From Symsagittifera roscoffensis (Eukaryota > Xenacoelomorpha > Acoela > Convolutidae), in contig NC_087067.1 of assembly GCF_963678635.1 (NCBI RefSeq), positions 11,575,716 to 11,639,715 on the forward strand: DNA of 64,000 nucleotides, read 5' to 3'. The notes under the pieces are model-generated. The model saw nothing but the letters and a program-made list of their open reading frames with translations. It was not told the origin of the DNA and searched no databases. Positions 34,105 through 46,188 of the stretch are shown one piece after another. A program made the translations under genes and the position numbers. The number at the start of each line of letters is the position of its first letter. Position 1 is the first letter of the stretch.

Positions 34105-35384
34105 TTTTCATCATATTTTTATCATCCCTCATACTGACAATGTGCAAATTTGTAAGAAAAGCAATAGTCACATTCGCCCTAGCAACAATCTTTTTAATTC
34201 TTTTCATTGAAGAATATTACAATAAACATAAATCTTCCCATTAGGAAAAATCAATAGAACACTTTCAAAAATTGCTTACCAACATTCACAAAATCAGTCT
34301 TCACCGACATCATCCCAAGAAAATCCAGCAATACCCACAACTACCCAAAACCCTCCAAACATCCACACGAATTTCTTTCCAAGATAATCCATACAATTTT
34401 GAAGAACGACACGCTCGCTTATCTGAACCATTAGATCCAGTTCAGCGACAAGCACCCCTAAGTAAACCAACATATAATTTGTACCCCACATTACCACAAG
34501 AATTAAGCAGAATAAGGAACATTAATCAAAACCAAAATATAATTGAAATAAATAGACAAATTATACATCCACGACGAAACAGAAGTTTTCAAACCCCCAG
34601 AGTTCATTTTGATATACCTAATTCACCAACACCAACTACTTCAGAAAACCCAAATAGTACATTAGCAGAAACTCCCCCACTCTTTTCACAACGTAGCACC
34701 TCAAGTATACCCTCAGATTTCTTAGGTTCAACACCAACATCTGAGCAAATACGTGAAAATCCCTTTAACCCCCCCAATCCCAACGCACGACTACCATATT
34801 GGACAATGCAGTCATATACACAAGGTGAACCAAACTTAGTAAACGACCCAATAGATATTTTTACGGATACAACACTATCATCACTACCAGAAACACTATC
34901 ACTACCATCAACACCAACATTAAGTCAAATCTCACCGACGCTATTCCCTTTAAATTTTCCGAATAACCTCGACGCTAGATATCGAGAACAATCATCAACA
35001 AATATCCCTTTACGATTAGATTGGAACACATTCGTAGCACCTCCCCCATTATTTGGACAACATCAAGAAAGTAACCGACTCCACAGTTGGGCACTCAATA
35101 GACTACAATATAGACAAGATATTCACGAAGATATTCGTGACCACAATATTCAAATACTTCAGCAAAATAGTCTCCAATTAAAATTCGAAATCACGATCAA
35201 ACTTAAAAATATTGTTCAACATCCCTACCCATTAGATCCACCAAATATAACAGCTCAATCGCTAGCACCACCGTTTATAACAACTGAAGTAATATATAAA
35301 TACGACAGGTATACCAAAAACACAATTGGTTACATCACATTTTATAACCCATACTCAGGATTATCATACACATGTATATTCTAA
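34053..35384 (+). pseudogene. Pro/Ser/Thr-rich ORF before Env, with possible membrane anchor
   Basis: One reading frame is open from about 34,053 to 35,384 except for a single TAG at 34,242-34,244. Before the stop it encodes a strongly hydrophobic run (IFLLFVIFIIFLSSLIL, then FALATIFLILFIEEYY); after it, about 375 residues rich in Pro, Ser, Thr and Asn, ending in a more ordered segment (KFEITIKLKNIVQ, GYITFYNPYSGLSYTC). There is no ATG soon after the TAG. It overlaps the next ORF by 13 nt. Function unknown. Confidence 0.45.
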
Positions 35385-37918
35385 AAATATTAACTTTTCA
35401 ACACATCATTTTTCGAACATTTTCCGAACGAAACACAAATCATTCTCCTCGCACAGGACCCCAAGATCTATTAGTAACACACTACGATTGTGAAGAAAAC
35501 GAACAAAAAACACTACATAAATATGCAATAAATCAAGTATCACAATGCAAAACAGAACCACAAGCTATCGAAACTACAAGTGTAATAGCAACATTATATT
35601 CAAAAGCCCGAGCAACAACAGTCATAGGATATAAATTTACAGCAACATTTTCCGAAAAGAAAGTACATTGTTCACAAGTTTCAAACGGAAATAAAAATCG
35701 ACTTGACCACGAATCGTTTTACCAAAGTAACATAGAACGACTTTTACATCTAAATCCCGATGATTGTAAAAACCAATTACTCAGACTAAACCTAACTAGA
35801 AATAAAAACACAGACAGAAAATTAGTAAATTTTCAAGTCTTTGCCGATTCTGTACATCAAGCAGAACTCGAACGATATCAAGGACATATAAGATTAGACG
35901 AAAAATATCCATACAACGGCGCACATGGAAGATTAACTTATGACATACACGATAAACATTGGATACCACACATTGGAATAAATGACCCCTCAAACTGCAA
36001 AGCAGACACAAAAAATAAAGGATATCAACAAATAATGTTTTTCGATTGGAAAATACAACTCGAAAAAACACAACTCACACGAGATTTCTCTGATAACACT
36101 ATGATCTATCAAGGAATCAGATTACCTTGCGAAAATGATCAAGGTTATTGTGACCCTACAACAAGGCCCTAAGCAACAATTGTTTGGTTTCCCGAAGATA
36201 CATGCACAACATTTCAAGTAGCAAAAATACACGCTCGAATGATAAAATTTCATGAAAAGTATTTTATTGAATCAATCCCATACGAACACGTAAGCCCATC
36301 ACGTAAACAAAGCACTGATTTCAAAAACATCCATGATATAGAAAATAAATTGACACGTTTCCAAATCTATCATGAAACAGAATTTGCATGTAAATATAGA
36401 AATCCATTTTATAAAACACAATACTCTGAAATACTTGTCGAATACGAAAAAGGTTTCGACATGACCTTTGGAAAAATAAAATTTGACCCGTATGCCACAA
36501 GTCACCCTAGAAACGAAGGAACATCATACATACCAGTTAACTTTCAAAAAAGCAAAGGTCAACCTGGTGGAAAACTAAAACCACATGACAGTACAAGTAC
36601 ACGTTTACAAGAATTATCACTAATGAATAGCACCTATTTTCGTAATATTCATTATGATATCCACTTAGATATGAAGTTAGACTACACAATTAGTCGAATT
36701 TGTCAAGAAATGTCACTCTCCGAATTAGAAACACTTCATCAACTATGCGAATTAGAAAGAACACAAATTCTACAACCACTCGCATTAGCAGTACTCAAAA
36801 TACTCTACGCAGGATATTGATTATCAGGAAACAGATCAAATTTTTTAGACTACGAAGGAAATAATTTATGGTTTTTTTACTTGCACCAAAAAAGTATCAC
36901 CATTATATGTTTCCGAAGATAAACGTTGTTATAAAAGAATCCCTATATTCTACAAAAATAAAGTACATTTTGTAGACACACTTTCAAGACGAAGATATTT
37001 TTGGGATACCGCAGTCCCATGTGGATCAGAAAATAGCCACAATGTAGTACAACTAAATCCCGATGAAGATAAATACTACCTCCTTACACCATACTCTACA
37101 TTAATGCAATCACTCAAAACGTTTTCACCCGAAAGCATCAGAGCCATTGCTCGTAACCCAAACATTGATTTACAATCAATTGGAATATATTCAAAATCAG
37201 ACATTCAGCATCACATTAGAACACAACAATTTCAGGAACTATTAACACAAATGGACACAATACAAAGACAATCAATTGACCGGAACTTAAGAAAACTTGC
37301 CGAAACCGCAGGATTTGCTGACATTTATACACAAGACTACAGCGGGTATTTTAAAGATTTTAAAGACTACATATAATTAAACGGTGAAAAATACAGACCA
37401 CAAGATATTTCACCAATAAATATTTTCAGTTTTGTCACCCTAAAAAACGAAATTTTAGCTTTTCTAGGATGGCCCTATTACATCTTAGAAAAAGTAACTA
37501 TCTTATACGCAATGTTTAACTTTATAGGATTTCTTTTCTCACTGTTAAAAGGAATCTATAACACATGCGCTATACATACACAAGTAAATAGACAAGCAAG
37601 TGTAGCACGTATACTATTTGCAGGATTTTTTGGAAGTTTTTCATCATCAATAAACAAAATACTTTAAGATGCACAAATAAAAGAATATAATACAAAAATA
37701 TCCACAAGACCAAACACATACAATGAAGAACATAATAGTGTAGATACAAAACCTACAGCACCACAGATACCAACCCTACCACAAAACCATCCATTATCAT
37801 TAGTTCCCCGTAATTTTCGAAACTTAACAATTACACATAACTCAAATTTTGGACCAAATATAACACAAAGTCCCATCCAACACATAATACCACATCATTC
37901 ACAAAATTATAATACATA
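35372..37918 (+). pseudogene. Env-like glycoprotein region, interrupted
   Basis: It starts at ATG 35,372 with a leader-like MYILKILTFQHIIFR, followed by a Cys-containing ectodomain (THYDC, VSQC, KVHC, DDC). In-frame stops lie at 36,170 (TAA) and 36,818 (TGA); a frame change near a T7 run at about 36,873 leads to a frame with RCYKRIPIFYKNKVHFVD and WDTAVPCGS, then TAA at 37,374, two hydrophobic segments (ILAFLGWPYYIL, LYAMFNFIGFLFSLL; about 37,450-37,550), TAA at 37,665 and a tail to 37,918. Leader, Cys-rich ectodomain, terminal anchor and position after pol fit an envelope protein. The C-IPI-Y...FVD pattern recalls chuvirus-type glycoproteins captured by arthropod retroelements, from memory only. 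Confidence 0.6.
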
Positions 37919-37987
37919 GGAACAAATTATAGAACGACCTCACGTCACCACTTTTCAGTCTCAAAATAATCATTTTTTTAGCCCACG

Positions 37988-39697
37988 ATGAGCCGACAAC
38001 TTGAATCCCTCCATCGCTCAAATTCCCAACCAGCCAACCTCCAAACTCCAATTCCAATAATACCACTTTTTGCTTTCCCACCACCCGATTTTCCGATTAT
38101 TAATATATCATCAAGCACAAATTCTGATACTAACTCAGATATTTCAGTTTTATACACTATCTTACAATTAAATAACGCTAATGTAGAAACCCCTGACGAA
38201 TTTGCAGACTCCGAACCATCTCCATCAAATGATAATCAGACCAACTCCTCAGTTTTTTCAAAACCCCCTTTTCAACCAATTCCATCAAATCATTCACTCT
38301 CATCCGTTTCCACTCCTTCCTATGCTTCCCAAGTAACCCCAACCTATTCTCCACTTCATTCCGACAGATCATTAAAAAATTCTCCAGATAACCCCCAAAT
38401 TTCCCAGGAACTCGATAATTTTATTATCTTACAGCAACAATTAATACACCCTAACACCCTCACAATACATCAACTATCATCCACAATAGAATCCTCAACC
38501 CCACCTACTCCTACACCCTCCTCAGCTTACACAGCATCACTCACACAATCATCCACATCCACCGATACACCTAGTAGCACTCACCGAGCTTTTAAACGAA
38601 AATTCCCAAATCACCCATTCCCGACCAAACCCGGAACAGCCTGCGAATATATTAATCACCCGCAACACACTAACACAAAAAATTTTCTTGCAATCACCTT
38701 ACCCTCATTTCCACAATATACGTTAAACACACCTAACGATACTAATGACACACGTAGTTTTGTAGATGAACATGTTTTAATGCCAACACTTCATTGGACA
38801 GCTTATTATCATTTTACTAACCCCCTTTGCCTACCACTAATTTATACTCATAGCGACATAGAGAGGAACAAAGACATGTTATATAGACTCACCACAACAC
38901 TAACACCTCGTCTATTCACTTACGTAGGATATAAAAAATTACTAAAAACACTCACTGCACCCCGAGCTAACGAGTATACAATAGAATACTACGATCATAA
39001 TATCATCCGACCTAATCAAGACCAATTTTTAGATGAAGACCGCCTCGCTAACCCGCAACTAACAGAAAAATTTTTCATCAAAACATCATACGTATTCACA
39101 CTTAATATTTTTGATAGAAAGTATGATCACATCATTTCAGAATCACTAGCCGATATTCAAGCTTACGAAAGTTTCCACGACAAATTTCAGCTATTTTCAC
39201 TAACCTTTCAGTTTCTTTCACCACATGAACGCGATTTGCACTGCTCCCACAATATTATGTTACGCACTAAACAAACCCACACATATACATACTATCGTTT
39301 TATACAAAATCATTTTGATTTGCACACCCCATCAAAATAACCTCACCATCGTTTTCAGTTCCTTAACTCAAAGTACACGTCACCATTTTTCCTTAATTTT
39401 ACATACTGTATAAAAGATACTAACCTCCACGGCATCCTCCGCAACTATGACCCAGTTACCCAAATGTTTATATTTTGTCCCATTACGAAGACCCTCAATG
39501 CAGAAGAATCCAGACCCTTCCTTATCCCGCATGAATTCATCCAACCTATTGAAATACCCATATTAGAATTCATTCACAATACTAAATATAATCATAAAAT
39601 ATATAACCTCATTCAAAACACACCTTACGAGTTTGCAGTAGGCACCAAAGAACTAAAAACCATTAAAGCACTTCAATTGCTTTGGCCACTGCTATAA
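37988..39697 (+). pseudogene. Terminal ORF of unknown function (one in-frame TAA)
   Basis: An ATG frame of 450 codons to TAA 39,338-39,340; the same frame then stays open to 39,697, about 570 codons in all. The first 190 residues are Pro/Ser/Thr-rich and disordered (SSTPPTPTPSSAYTASL). The rest looks globular (LPSFPQYTL, HWTAYYHFTNPLCLPLIYTH, TPRLFTYVGYKKLL, FFIKTSYVFTLNIFDRKYDH, FQLFSLTFQFLSPHERD; after the stop YDPVTQMFIFCPITKTLN, FAVGTKELKTI). No signal peptide, membrane helix or domain I know. It lies after Env and before the 3' LTR, where complex retroelements keep accessory genes. Confidence 0.55.
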
Positions 39698-41376
39698 ACT
39701 AAAAACATCATACGCATACTAGCAAAATTACTAACAACATCAGATATGATACACGACATCTTCCCCCATGGTTTTTTCCCAGAAGATTAAGGTAAGTATA
39801 ATTTGAAATATTCTTAACTAATAAATTTCAATTAGTACTAACCATTTTTTATCAATGCTTGATTTATATTTCTAGTCTTCACACCACGATCACCGAAAAA
39901 ACAGAAAAGAAAAGTAAAAATACAACTTAATAAATTATCTAAAAATTCATTAAATTCTTGCACTAAATAATGTAGTAAAATTCATACCAAATGTAGTAAT
40001 TTCATTTATAATTTATTTCCCCGTGAAGCAGTAAAATTAAAAACGATGAAAATTTATAATTTTAAAATTTGCCCAAAAAGCAGTAAAATTCAAATTCTAT
40101 GCAATGAATTGATAAAATGAGCAGTACTAACCTTTTCAATATTTTCATTCAATCGCACAAGAATTCTATCCACACTCGCACAGCTCGCCCACGAAGAATT
40201 GTTTAAATAATGATTTTAAGTTTCAAGTTTTCACACTCAACAACTCTAACAAACAATAACAAGTTTCCAATTTTCCTTTAACCCGGTTGGAAAGGAATTA
40301 TATACTAAACCAAACTAACCAACGCAGCTTACTAAACACCACAAATCATAAAATAACAGCATGACTAAGAAAAGAAAACTAACGGTACCCAAACCGGATT
40401 AACCCAGTTTAAAACTGGATAATTTATTCTTTTGAAGACTATTATAAATCTAAGAAAGAAATAATACAACACAAAAAAGTCACAAGACAAACCCATACCA
40501 AAAACAATTTGATTTTTGAAAAAAGGACACAACCAAAGTAACATCAGAAAGACCAACATAAACCCAACATAAAACGTTATCACAAAACAGGACCTCTCAA
40601 AGAAACAGCATGCAATCATACTCCCACTCCTGACCTAACCCACCAGAGAGGACGTCCTGAGCATGCTCTATAGCCGGCCTAACCCACCGCGCTACATCCA
40701 CGCTTTGTGACCACACTTCTATTTTTAATGAGAGGTACTCAAAGGTGAGTAACTCTTAAAAATAACCGAACTAAAACAAAACGCTTTTTTGAAAACAACT
40801 AACTAAATTCATGATTAAAAAATCGAACTAACAAAATTTTATAAAATGTAAATTATACTTTGCAGTATATAGATCATACACAACAACAAAGACGAACATC
40901 CAAAGACTAGATGATCCCATCACACTCGCACAAAGAATGGCTAAACACAACCGACATGCCGTCCACAATCACGACTCAAAGGATTTAGAGTACGACTTGA
41001 CTTCGCAGAAAAGGACTTCATTGAACTAGACCAATGACCACCTCGATGTTCAAGTATACGTAGAGATCCGAGTTACATGGCATCCCTTCCACACACGATC
41101 TTCATGCCATTCCCAGACGAGGTTGCACACAAAACACTTTCTCTACATAATACAGAAAAACCCGTCATAGCAAACCATCTTGAAACCAGATTGATTTCAT
41201 TGGGGATCACAGACATTGTCGAATGACGACATAACAATTTCCTATCCATAATTTCAGCGTCCTGAAACTTCTTTACCCAAGAGGAACCGGATAAGAAAAT
41301 GATTTTCATCGAATACAAACGTTCATCATCCATCCTTCAAATTGCGAAAGATAATTCTAAAAAACTCTGTAAAACC
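39698..41376 (+). other. 3' non-coding tail of the LTR element
   Basis: About 1.7 kb with no sustained forward frame; contains AGCAGTAAAATT repeated near 40,030-40,110 and a CCTAACCCACC direct repeat near 40,635 and 40,678. Unusually long for a region between last ORF and LTR. Confidence 0.5.
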
Positions 41377-41384
41377 AGGATGGG
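41377..41384 (+). promoter_or_regulatory. Polypurine tract
   Basis: AGGATGGG immediately precedes the 3' LTR. It is short and has one T, but is in the correct place for plus-strand priming. Confidence 0.5.
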
Positions 41385-41795
41385 TGGAACCTGATTTAAA
41401 CTACATTTTATTATTGGATAATTTAGATATTTTACCACTATAAAGTATTTACTATTAACCAATCATAATCCATCCAACTAACAACCCACTTATTTGTAAG
41501 TGCTGAAATTACTTGTAATTTCAGCACCAGAGAGATTTGAATTTAACTTAGAAATTAGTTGCCTCTCCAAGAGAACTTCAGCAGTCGCAATAAGCCAGTA
41601 TACTCAAGATCTATTGAGCCTAGCAGAGACTAGTTAAACACCCTGAGACTAGTAGATATAAGAGTAAGACTAGGATCGGTATTAGACTAAGAAGTTGCAC
41701 GAATCTATCCGGCCGAAAATAAGATAGCGTGACGAGCAGACGGTGTACCCTATCCGAAATTACTCTATGAGGTGACTACCATACACATTAACTCA
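41385..41795 (+). repeat. 3' LTR
   Basis: 411 bp, offset 18,360 bp from the 5' LTR, 6 substitutions and no indels between the two. Confidence 0.95.
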
Positions 41796-43240
41796 AGGAT
41801 AAAAATCATTTTCCTTACTTATTACAGATACTCAGTCAGCATCCAAGCATTTTTCAGTAAAAACTGTAAAGTAAGTTGTTCTCTACAAAACTTTAAGCAA
41901 AATAAGTGCGTTTCAGCTAGCCGGCATAAAATGATAATCTTTGAAGACCCTATTTGTATTGACTCACTTGAAAGACCCCCTCCTCAATAGAACAAGTGAT
42001 TTCACTCAAACAAAAATCTGAATCAAACTTTCATTATCATAACTGTCAAAAAGATGATTTAGCGTATAAGAGGCTCAACTTGAGCTGTATTTTAAATGCA
42101 ACCTCCATGCAGATTGAAAACAAAAACTGCGTCTTATAGCATTTAACTTAGTGTGAAAAATAAGGAAGAGGCTTCATTTGTTGTTGGTAATAAATTAAAA
42201 AAAACTTCTTTTGGCTGTCCAGTAATAAAATATTTGCTGCTAGAAAATAGTTCAAATTTCAACTTACAAACAAGAGTAACTGAATGCTGTGCAACTAGCA
42301 CATAAAATTCGGGCAAAACTTTTTTTCAACTGACTAATTTTTTTCTGCTTTTTTTGAGATAGAGACGTGTTTTTCAGGTAATTTTGATATAAAGTCTAAG
42401 AAATTTTAAATAAAGTTACTTTTGGCTTAAGTTCACTGCAATTATTTTGCAAAACTGAAAAAAAACCAAAAAAAAACAATGAAAAAGAAAGTTGATTAAC
42501 GGATGTACATAATAACAATTGTTTTTAAACTGGTTTTTTTCTTGAAACTGATTTATCACTGCATACTACCTTACAAACCTTTAAATTTCTCAACACTCGC
42601 TCGAGTCAAGACTAAAATAACTCTATTATGACTTTATAATTGACCATTCTGATTGTGAAAGGTGGAACCAGGTGGTGGATTCTGAAAGGTGAAAAAGTAA
42701 TAATGAAATATGCCCTAAGACAAAAGTCACCTTCGAGAGGTTGGATTAGAAAAACCGTTAGTATTAGATGACTATTTTTTGTCTTTTAGCTGCTAAACTA
42801 ATGGTTTGAACTGATTTGAACATAAACAATTTTTTTGAGCAGGTAAAATTTTCTGAGGAGGTAAAAGGAGAAAACAAAAAACATAATGCTTGAGCTCAGA
42901 ATTTAAAAGACTTTTTCCATGAAAATTTTTCAGAATTAACGAGAGTTTGAAATATTTTTGCCAATTCGGCCAATTTGTGATAAGAATACCACCAGCTTTA
43001 AAGAGAGTGCTAAGCGTATGCAGCAAATTGATGGGACTCAGATTTCTTTATGACAAAACTTTTCACATTGTTGTTGTCAATGCGAGTAGAAAAAATCTGG
43101 ATTGATGAAAATTTTATCTTTCCATTCCAATTTTTGAAACAAGTGAGGAATATATATGCTTGGATGTTTATTTATTGAGAAAGCTTTCAGAAAACTCTTT
43201 GTTCTCTCGGGGGATCAGCCCTTGATTTTCAGTTATCCCG
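41796..43240. other. No gene seen; interrupted family X copy at its start
   Basis: The first 75 bp (TTTTCCTTACTTATTACAGATACTCAGTCAG piecewise) complete the family X copy split by the LTR element. Around 42,960-43,045 a CACCAGCTTTAAAGA...GGGACTCAGA stretch is related to 59,680-59,720 and 62,730-62,770. No coding signal. Confidence 0.45.
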
Positions 43241-45480
43241 TACTTTGAAATTGTTTTGAATTGAATAAGGGCAAAAAAATCTATACTTTTAATAATTCCA
43301 TACACGACTCAAATTATAACACTAAAAGTTGGATATTATCAACCTAAAGTTTTGCAAATGCTTATTTTACCAATAACAATTCGAGACCAATCAAAAGGAA
43401 GTCGGAATATTCAGTCTGTTGCCCTGATACGACACGAGTTTAGATGCTCAACTTGTGTTTTGACTTTATAAGTCGAGCAAGTGTATTTTTACCAAAATTT
43501 TACAATGAAGGAGCTGAAAGTCAAAACATAATTAATATTGGTCAAAAGAGTCAAAATATAAGACGAACTCAGTCAAAAATGAACCAATTCTGGCTATGAA
43601 ACTCAAAACATACGCCAATTACAGTCGTAACATATTTATTTTTGGTCGAGCAATTCAAAACATAGGTCGAGCACAACCTAAGTTGTTCCTAAAAAATTTG
43701 AATTTTATAACAAACTTTATTTTGAAAACTGAGCTAGAAAATTCTGCTCAGAAAAGACTTCCATTAAAAAATTGCAACCAGAAGCAAAAGATGAGATTTT
43801 TTTAGCAAAACTCGAAATTATGGGGAAAATTTTTTAACTTTGCGAGATTTAAAATTTCCTGCGACCAAAAAATCCAAAATTTTCTCAATCAACAGTTTTC
43901 AGATCAACAATTCCAGTTCAAATTTATAGAGAAAGTCATAACAAATTTGGAATTTTTGAATTAAAAGTAGTTTAGTATTTGAAATTTAGCTTTTAACTGA
44001 TTCCTATAGCACATATTCACTTCAGACTTCATTACAAAAAATAAACTGAAAAGCGTACTTTTTTTGTCAAATTACTTGTCGAGAAAGTCAAAAAAGTCAA
44101 AACATACGTCAGACACAGTCAAATCGAACACATTTTTTATTAAGAAATTCAAAAGAGAGGTCAAGCAAACCCTAATTTTTCAAAAGTCTTATTTTTAAAC
44201 CATGGAATCAGAATTTGTTACTTTTGGTTCTTGAAACTGTGCAGTTCACCACTTGACTAGTTTGTTAGTCACGCGGGCTTAAACAAATCTGAGATAATGA
44301 AACAACTTCAGGATGCTTTTTATTTGTCGATAAAACTGAGACAGTTGAAAAATATACGATTTTGGTCGAGAAAGTTGGAACATATGTTTGCGGGGTCGAA
44401 CATTAAAACTATTTACAATGTCGGTCGAATTTTGCACACCAGCAGATCATCCTGACACGAATCTTTCTAAACTGTTCGTTTTATATTTTATGCATGACCA
44501 TATATCCCGCATTTTAAAATCGTTTAAATTTGAATTATACCAATAAGCTGCTTGGTTCTGTTAATTCTATACACGACTCAAATATTAACTCCCTAAGTTT
44601 GACATTATCAGCCTTAATTTAAATTTCTGCCAATGTTTATATTACCAAAAACTGTTCAAGACCAGTTAAAGGGTAATAGGGGTATTCAGGTTTCCGCTCT
44701 GATACGACCCAGGTTGAAGTGCTCGATTTTTATGTTGACTTTGAAAATCGAATAGCTGCATTTTTTTAAATTAAAACTCCGCGGTAGAGAAGCAATTTCA
44801 AGCCGAGCTTAAAGTCAAAACACCCAATTTTGTTCGAGAGAGTCGAAACATCTGCTCAAAAAAGACCTCCATTAGAAAATTGCAACCAGAAGCAAAAGTT
44901 GAGAACTTTTTTATTCAGCAAAAATGTTTACCTTTGCGAGATCTAAAAGTTTGTGCGACCAAAAAAATCCAAAATTTTCTCAAATATCAGTTTTCAGATC
45001 AACAATTTTAGTTGAAATTTGTCAAGAAAATTGTGACAAACTTGAAAGTTTTGATTTAAACAAAGATTTAGCATTTGAAATTTAGCGTTTAACTGCTTCT
45101 TATAGGTCGACATACAGTCAAAACATATCCATTTGCGGTCGAGAAGATCGAAAAATAGGTCAAACACAGTCAAAGCAAAGGCAAAGGTCGAGCGCAGTCG
45201 AAACATGGGTCGAGCATACAATAATTTCTCAAATCATTTTAGGAGGTTTTTTGTTTGTCGATGAAATTGAGACAGTCAAAAGTATTCATAAACAAATATG
45301 TATAAACTGGGTTGAACACAGTCAAAAACATTTTTTGTTGCATCGAGAAAGTTAAAATTTGGCCGAAAAATATGTAACCAACAAGATTTGATTGGAAAAG
45401 TCTCAACATACAAAAAGTTGGTCGAAAAAGTTGAAAAACAAATCAAGCACCTCGAATTAGCGAGTAATTATGTTTTAAAT
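43240..45480. repeat. ~1.1-1.3-kb diverged tandem duplication with GGTCGAGCACAGTC motifs
   Basis: Unit 1 (about 43,260-44,060) and unit 2 (about 44,520-45,120) share CATACACGACTCAAAT, the GCCCTGATACGAC/GCTCTGATACGACC motif, TTGCAACCAGAAGCAAAAG.TGAG, TTTGCGAGAT.TAAAA, and CCAAAATTTTCTCAA. Between and within them a drifting monomer GGTCGAGCACAGTCAAAAC recurs. A third partial copy is at 57,940-58,560. Confidence 0.7.
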
Positions 45481-45534
45481 AGACTCATATTTCAAGCATG
45501 CCATACTTCATATACTTGGCAAAATAAAGGCTCC

Positions 45535-46188
45535 TGTTAGTTTTTTATGTAAGTTCTGTGTTTTTTTTTCCACAAAAATCACTTAACAGAAAACATGTCA
45601 CACCGGCTAATTTTCTTTTTGCTTTGAAACTGACAACATGCGCGTTGAAACTGAATTATTAGTTGAACAAAAGGTTAAGGCTCATACGTTCGCGTTTTTG
45701 TAAAGAAATGTTGGTGAATATGCAAGGAGGCATTCCCATTTTTGGTTCTTAAAAATTGATATTATTGACTATACAATTTGAGTAACTTCAGTTGTATATG
45801 CTTACTTTTTTCCTCAGTTTTTGAAGCTGGCACAACTTTTGAAATGACTACTTGTACAGTTTTTTGTTACCACTTTCATGCATCAAAAGTCTCAGTGGGC
45901 GGAGGAGTAATTTTATCCGAGTATGCGATAAATCTGAACCAATCAAAGCCTTTAAAACTGTTCTAAGCTGACTAATTTAAACACTTATTTACTTTACTTC
46001 GAATTCAAAAATAACGAATTCAGATTGACTTAAAAATTTTCGAGCATTTGGCTCTTCGATCATGTGGGATTTCTTTTTGCCGCGGTATTGAATAATTAAA
46101 CATCAGCAAACATCAGCAAAGCTATCACCTTTTCTTTCAATATTTAAAAATAATTTAAATCAAACCAGCCTTTTTTTAAACTCGCGAC
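45535..46188. repeat. Dispersed repeat copy (ACATGTCACACCGGCTA family) and family X part
   Basis: TTCCACAAAAATCACTTAACAGAAAACATGTCACACCGGCTA in pieces and ACATGCGCGTTGAAA occur here and again at 46,310, 52,065, 59,940 and 63,150. The rest of the block (TTCATGCATCAAAAGTCTC..TGGGC.GAGGAG) is family X. Confidence 0.65.

Larger units (their letters stand above)
23025..41795 (+). mobile_element. 18.8-kb Ty3-type LTR retroelement with Env-like and extra 3' ORFs
   Basis: It is bounded by two 411-bp direct LTRs with TG...CA ends. Order: LTR, primer-binding site, leader of about 0.9 kb, small basic ORF, gag (capsid, CCHC), protease, RT, RNase H, integrase, gap of 0.6 kb, hydrophobic ORF, Pro/Ser-rich ORF, Env-like ORF, terminal unknown ORF, 1.7-kb non-coding tail, purine stretch, LTR. 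Flanking tetramers are ATGA (23,021-23,024) and AGGA (41,796-41,799), so at best a 4-bp target duplication with one mismatch. The + strand is strikingly A/C-rich and G-poor relative to the flanks. Multiple frameshifts and in-frame stops make it defective as assembled. Typical Ty3-type elements are 5-12 kb, so it is unusually long. Confidence 0.9.

Noticed and set aside
40620-40760. tRNA-like or SINE-like segment on the minus strand
   Set aside because: An A-box-like TAGCGCGGTGG is visible, but there is no B-box and no cloverleaf.
23025-41795. Stop-codon reassignment in the LTR element
   Set aside because: TAA, TAG and TGA all occur as interruptions, alongside frameshifts, and the integrase has two stops three codons apart. 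The pattern fits decay or sequence error, not a new code.
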